From Pelecanus crispus (taxonomy: Eukaryota > Chordata > Aves > Pelecaniformes > Pelecanidae): a stretch of 64,000 nucleotides of DNA. Each line of letters starts with the position of its first letter. The first letter of the stretch is position 1. The notes below the pieces were generated by a model. That model was not told where the DNA came from. It searched no databases and saw nothing but the letters and a program-made list of their open reading frames with translations. Of this stretch, positions 60,301 to 64,000 are shown one piece after another. A program made the translations under genes and the position numbers. The stretch covers positions 10,505,897 to 10,569,896 of the forward strand of contig NC_134652.1 of assembly GCF_030463565.1 (NCBI RefSeq), written 5' to 3'.

Positions 60301-62332
60301 AAAAGTATGTGGAGGACCTTGACAGAGCAGGTTAAGGTTTTACCATATCTTTCCCTTGTGCATTTTTGTCACTAAGGTAGAGTATAAGAAGGATCTTGGA
60401 AACAACAGAGGCTACAGCATGAACTACTGTGATACTCCGCAATTCAAGAATGTGAGCAAGATCTCAAAATTCACCAGTGATGTAAGTTTTCAGTACTTCA
60501 TAAGTAGCTTGCTTAACCTGGTAGCTGCTGGAACCCCAAGTCATCTGTGTATGTGTTTCAGATAAGTGTGCGCTGGGAATTTGATTATAACTGATTTTAA
60601 CCCATGTCTGTACAGCACCTGGTCTGTCCTTATGGATCAGTGGGGCTCATTTTATACAGGATTATGAAAAGAACATTATGATGTATGGAAGTGAGGTTAC
60701 TTACAGTGGACTGCTAATCTATACAAGTAGCTAGCAGTTGTTACTGTTATGTATCATAATTATTACTTATTTCATTGTGTATGTCCATTTCCTGACTGGA
60801 AGAGTAGGCAGAAGATACTTTACCAGAGTTAATGTCAGAGAGGAACAACTTTACTGTGTGAAAGTAACCAATATTAGTAATGATACTGCTTGTATCTCAT
60901 GATATTGAAGTATAATTTTGCTTTATACTGCTTGCTATCATTCTCTGAAATCCAGGAGGAGTAAATCTTTTGCCGTACAGATGAGATGGTAGAATTGTTA
61001 ATTTATCTTGTTGTCGAATTCCCTACTCTGGGCTTGGTGAAAGCTGCACCAAAACAGTCCGGTTTTGGTAGATGATTATGTATTCATTTGTTTAATGTAT
61101 AAATAATGCTTCCCTGCAACTTCGTTCTAATATTTATTTCTGATGAAATAATACGCAGCAATAGAATACAGAGGTGTCTCCTTTATGTTACATCCAGGTG
61201 ATCTGAAGAATATGTAAATGACGTCTTTTAAAATAGGAAACTCACAGAGCATTTTAGTTTTTATTTTTTAAAGTACCAAGGTTGTTGTGGACACATGAGT
61301 TTCTGTAGTGGTGCAACACTAGTAGACAACAGCTGTAATAATTTGTCTCACTGCTGTAACACATGGGAACTCATAGAAAAACTAAATATATCTTCTATAA
61401 GTATTTTTGCTTTTTTTTTTGTACAGCTTAAATACAAAGAAACCTACCAGAACCAGATGAAAGGTCATTATGTAGGTATCGGCATGGACAAGCGAATGCT
61501 ACATGCTATGAAAGTTGGCAGCTTGGCAAGCAATGTAAGTCTTTTTTAATCACACTTGTATGGTTGTTGCTTTCTTGTCTTTAAGTTTTTCCAGAATTAA
61601 GTTGATAGAGAACTTTACATCATATTGTGCTGGGGATAAACATGTTGAGAAGAGGGGAAATTCTGGAAACCCTTTTGTACTGATCTATAGCTCTCTGTCT
61701 GGAAGAAGTTAAAATAACCAAATTCAGTGATCTGGCGACATACTGAGCTCCTTCAGTTTTCTCTGACATCAGTAGGATGCTGAAGGTTGCTTGCCACCAC
61801 CCCCAGGGTCAGACCTTTTCTTAAAAAACAGTCTTTAATGAAGATTTCTGGATTCCAATTTAATTTACTGGGTTAGTCAAGAAGCTATTTTGTTACCTAC
61901 CATTCCTTCAAGTATATTATTTACAAATCTGTAAGAAGCTTGAGAACTAAGCAGAAAGATAAAAGAGATGTGTCATAGGTGGAAGTTAAGTTAATGCTCC
62001 CACTGTTGGCATTGGATTAATTGAGGAGCTGAAAAAGAATCAATTAGTGGCTAAACTATGCAAATAATTTCATTTTCTTTGTCACTCATGACATTGAACT
62101 TACTTTGTTTCCTGCATTTAATATTAATATTATTGTTTCTCCTTTCCTCTTGACTGATAATTATTCAAACAAATGACAGCTTAAAAAAAAAAGAATGATT
62201 TTTTTTTTTGTTCTCCCTGTGTTTCAGATAGCCTATAAATCTGATTACAAACATGACGGTGTTGACTACAATTACCCAGCTACTGTCACTCCTTCATATC
62301 AGACAACAAGGAAGTTGGTCCCTTTGAAAGAT
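45320..62332 (+). CDS. NRAP: NRAP, nebulin-related anchoring protein, first 14 coding exons (3' partial)
   Basis: Fourteen plus-strand exons splice in phase to 474 codons. NRAP is an actin-binding scaffold of striated muscle, at myotendinous junctions and intercalated discs, involved in myofibril assembly. Residues 1-57 are one LIM domain with zinc ligands Cys6, Cys9, His27, Cys30, Cys33, Cys36, Cys54 and His57. After a linker come nebulin-type repeats of about 35 residues, mostly one per exon (105 or 108 bases, phase 0). They carry the actin-binding signature xxYKxxY or xKYxxxY and ends such as LASD or LVSE. A single N-terminal LIM followed by nebulin repeats separates NRAP from nebulin and from LASP1, which has far fewer repeats. 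The reading is open at 62332. I recall the full protein as about 1,700 residues, so most of it lies beyond the window. Confidence 0.97.
45658..45752 (+). CDS. NRAP: NRAP exon 2: second half of the LIM domain
   Basis: TTTCCAG acceptor, then [20 protein letters not shown] and [11 protein letters not shown] plus two bases, GTAAGT donor. It supplies His27, Cys30, Cys33, Cys36 and Cys54. Confidence 0.97.
46454..46532 (+). CDS. NRAP: NRAP exon 3: end of the LIM domain and linker
   Basis: After TTTTTTAG the exon completes Ala56 and gives His57, the last LIM ligand. It continues [18 protein letters not shown] and NAKKLSEV. The donor is GTG|GTAAGT; a second good donor lies nine bases on (GAG|GTAAGA, exon end 46541) and would add VSE in frame. 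Confidence 0.93.
48205..48345 (+). repeat. MIR-like SINE fossil
   Basis: The words GACAAATCATTCATGTCTCT, TTATAAAATGAGGATAATGG and CAGGACAGGGACTGTTATTT follow the order of an MIR-type SINE and its 3' tail. It is diverged and intronic. Confidence 0.5.
49664..49682 (+). repeat. Poly-T tract at the NRAP exon 4 acceptor
   Basis: A run of 19 T bases forms the pyrimidine tract directly before the AG at 49683-49684. Its length is likely to vary between individuals. Confidence 0.85.
49685..49789 (+). CDS. NRAP: NRAP exon 4: first nebulin-like segment
   Basis: 35 codons reading [20 protein letters not shown], then [15 protein letters not shown], donor CAG|GTAAGA. A degenerate repeat that keeps the KY signature. 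Confidence 0.95.
50333..50437 (+). CDS. NRAP: NRAP exon 5: nebulin-like segment with WYSGTIPDP
   Basis: 35 codons, [20 protein letters not shown], then [15 protein letters not shown]. Acceptor TTTTGTAG, donor GTAAGT. Confidence 0.96.
51102..51209 (+). CDS. NRAP: NRAP exon 6: nebulin repeat with [11 protein letters not shown]
   Basis: 36 codons starting [20 protein letters not shown]. First of three exons in this window sharing the [14 protein letters not shown] block. Confidence 0.97.
52065..52169 (+). CDS. NRAP: NRAP exon 7: nebulin repeat
   Basis: 35 codons starting [20 protein letters not shown] and ending LSSD, CCTCAG acceptor and GAC|GTGAGT donor. The [10 protein letters not shown] type starts each later set of repeats in this family. 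Confidence 0.97.
52786..52893 (+). CDS. NRAP: NRAP exon 8: nebulin repeat with [11 protein letters not shown]
   Basis: 36 codons starting [29 protein letters not shown] acceptor. Almost identical in bases to exon 10 over the second half. Confidence 0.97.
53456..53478 (+). repeat. CA microsatellite
   Basis: About ten CA units with one interruption, in NRAP intron 8. Confidence 0.85.
54455..54559 (+). CDS. NRAP: NRAP exon 9: nebulin repeat
   Basis: 35 codons starting [20 protein letters not shown] and ending ENVDQYGQ at CAG|GTATGC. Acceptor CTGTTAG after a long pyrimidine tract. Confidence 0.96.
56480..56584 (+). CDS. NRAP: NRAP exon 10: nebulin repeat with [11 protein letters not shown]
   Basis: 35 codons starting [20 protein letters not shown] and ending NELASD, TTCTTCAG acceptor, GTAAGT donor. 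Intron 9 before it (about 1.9 kb) shows no recognised feature. Confidence 0.97.
56585..58494 (+). other. NRAP: NRAP intron 10; nothing recognised
   Basis: An 87-codon plus-strand frame at 56695-56958 has no nebulin motif and no splice sites in keeping with the gene, and appears to be chance. Confidence 0.6.
58495..58611 (+). CDS. NRAP: NRAP exon 11: nebulin repeat (39 codons)
   Basis: [20 protein letters not shown] followed by [28 protein letters not shown] donor. Four residues longer than the usual repeat. Confidence 0.97.
59278..59600 (-). repeat. CR1-type LINE fossil, antisense
   Basis: GGACTGGAAGGGGCCTCCTG followed by a pyrimidine-rich stretch with TTTTCCTAGTCTAAGCAAGC resembles the antisense CR1 3' UTR. 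No open frame. Confidence 0.45.
60063..60272 (-). repeat. Fossil LINE reverse transcriptase fragment
   Basis: Read on the minus strand, the peptide [19 protein letters not shown] resembles reverse transcriptase motif A of CR1-like LINEs (LDFSKAFDTV...LL.KL). Probably part of the same old insertion as 59278-59600. Confidence 0.5.
60377..60481 (+). CDS. NRAP: NRAP exon 12: nebulin repeat
   Basis: 35 codons starting [20 protein letters not shown] and ending SKFTSD. The acceptor is a less common AAG (GTCACTAAG|GTA). Confidence 0.96.
61427..61534 (+). CDS. NRAP: NRAP exon 13: nebulin repeat
   Basis: 36 codons starting [20 protein letters not shown] and ending GSLASN, TTGTACAG acceptor and GTAAGT donor. 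Confidence 0.97.
62228..62332 (+). CDS. NRAP: NRAP exon 14: nebulin repeat, last in the window
   Basis: 35 codons starting [20 protein letters not shown] and ending KLVPLKD, GTTTCAG acceptor and GAT|GTAAAT donor. The gene continues to the right of the window. Confidence 0.96.
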
Positions 62333-64000
62333 GTAAATAATTTTATGTTGGTTTTTTTTTTTTTTCCTATGACTTGCATGGCTCATCATCTCTCTGTAGG
62401 AGAGACTGTGATACATTGCATGTGTCAAATGATGATTTAATCATGGGAGCAAACAGCTAGTGATAACAAAGTTAAAGCAAAAAAGAGCAGGGAGTCAAGA
62501 GGGCTCAGAGGAATAGAAAGTGCTGCCACCTCCTGTCATTGGCTTCAGTTCAGCACAGATTGTACAGTCATGTGAAATGAATGAGTTCTGCCCTGTCCCT
62601 AGTCTGTGTTGCAAAATGTCTCACCATCCTGGGCAGCTTCAACACCAGCATCAAGCACTGAAAGGACAGGGAGACTTAAATAGGCTTCTCATCCTTTGTG
62701 AATTCCCTGAAGACAGGGTGTTCACCTTCTTTATGCCTGTGGTCCGTGTGAGAGGTGCCATCTGTGCTTGGGGTTGAGTTACTGATGGAACAATGTGAAG
62801 AAGTTTGTGTACTGCTGTGATTATATGTGCTCTGCAGATAAATAGAGGATGTCAGACTGTAGAGGATACTTTCACCTCTCACAAGCATTAAAGGCTTGAT
62901 TGATCTCCTCTACCATTGGGAACTTAACCTATGCCTTATTTAGGAGCACAGTCACCAGGCATTACTTATAAAATCAACAGAAAGAGAGCAGCACCTCTGC
63001 AGGGCATTTCGGACTACTTAAGATGTGTATAACCCCGTCTTTCCATTGAAATTGCAAGAAACCAGGGGCAAGATGCCTTAGAGAGGCCATTAACGTTATA
63101 TGAGATTTATCTGGGCCTAAATAACTCTTCCAAGAAAAAGACGGTAGCATGAAGAGGTAGAATTGAGAACCCTGATGTTTTTGAGGAAGTACTTGATATA
63201 CTTCAACTGTAAGATGCACTATTGGATCTTCAGCAGTAATTTCAGCTTTGTCCTTGAAAAAGTTTAAAAAAGTAAAGTTCAGTGTTTGATTGCTTAGTGT
63301 GTGAGAGAGTTGTACTCTTAAAGAGTTCCAAGTAAGCATGAATTCATGTCCAAAATGTACAAGTTAGTTCTACCCACTCTAAACATTTCAGTACTACCTG
63401 TGGCTGTATGATTCGTAGTCAGCATCTGCGTTTGGAGCACATAAATCAATTGGCCACAGAGACTCAGCTGCACTAGTCATGATTATCATCTAGTAGTTTG
63501 AAACAGTCCGAGGACTCATCTGCTCACTGATAACCAATCAGTTACTTTGAACTCTTTAAGAATACAACTGTCTCACACACTAAGCAATCACAAGTAGCAA
63601 TAAATACACAGTTTCAGTTAAAAAGAAATGATCCCTTTCTGTGGAATTGACATTCTCTCTGTCTCTGCAAAGAAGCAAATGAACTGTTTTAAGTACTTTG
63701 ATCACTTTGGACCTGTGAGATAATTCAGGCCTTTTTTCCTAGTTTTTGTCATTATGACAGAAAGAACAAGTTTACATGAAGATACCTGAGATAAGAAAGT
63801 TTGCATTAAAATAGTTTCAGTAACTCAAAGTCTCTAGAAATATACTCCACTTTACTGGAAAAAAGTGTTCTTAAGAAACTAGTTTTAAGCAATGTGATTT
63901 GCAATGTTTGCAAAGTGGTGATTGTCTACAGTGAATGCTAATTAAGGCCTACAGAGAATAATAATTGTGTCCTGCAGTGTAGCACTGAGTCCTTTGGCAG
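62333..64000 (+). other. NRAP: NRAP intron 14 (partial)
   Basis: No nebulin-type exon was found up to the end of the window. A minus-strand frame of 121 codons (62974-63339) has no recognisable domain. Confidence 0.7.

Noticed and set aside
62974-63339. 121-codon minus-strand frame in NRAP intron 14
   Set aside because: Antisense to NRAP in an intron, with no domain and no supporting signals.
1-64000. CRISPR array, operon-type or phage-type system
   Set aside because: No regularly spaced direct repeats, Shine-Dalgarno-led gene strings or phage genes. All clear genes are spliced vertebrate genes.

Overview
This window is vertebrate nuclear DNA and most likely from a bird. Three kinds of evidence point that way: interrupted genes with GT-AG introns, CR1 retrotransposons (one with the typical ATTCTATG-type 3' end), and old MIR-like and CR1-like fossils. 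Three genes can be read from their spliced products: PLEKHS1 (minus strand, left), CASP7 (minus strand, centre) and NRAP (plus strand, right). As I recall it, this matches the order of a conserved block on human chromosome 10q25, in inverted orientation. The exon coordinates are my own hand splicing and agree in phase, except at the 3' end of PLEKHS1.

Layout. 1-8.0 kb holds PLEKHS1 exons: four exons encode a complete PH domain (8006 down to 4854), and weaker 3' candidates follow. 8.0-16.5 kb holds the missing PLEKHS1 5' end, a truncated CR1 LINE (9.58-10.56 kb), an MIR-like fossil and the probable CASP7 3' UTR. 16.55-37.38 kb holds six CASP7 coding exons (308 codons), with a 16.4 kb intron full of old repeats. 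38.27-39.54 kb is a CpG island, the likely CASP7 promoter. 39.9-43.1 kb, on the plus strand, holds a decayed HARBI1/Harbinger-like nuclease sequence. Beyond it are two in-phase exons ending in a stop and a close AATAAA, from a transcription unit I do not recognise. 45.32-62.33 kb holds the first 14 coding exons of NRAP (474 codons): a LIM domain, then nebulin-type repeats at about one exon per repeat. The gene continues beyond the window.

CASP7 encodes an executioner caspase with catalytic His and Cys, processing sites and basic exosite all visible. NRAP encodes a LIM-nebulin actin-binding protein of striated muscle. PLEKHS1 encodes a PH-domain protein. CASP7 and NRAP are divergent; CASP7 and PLEKHS1 are in tandem. 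Nothing suggests they work in one pathway: they are ordinary conserved neighbours. The least explained part of the window is the plus-strand unit at 40-43 kb.
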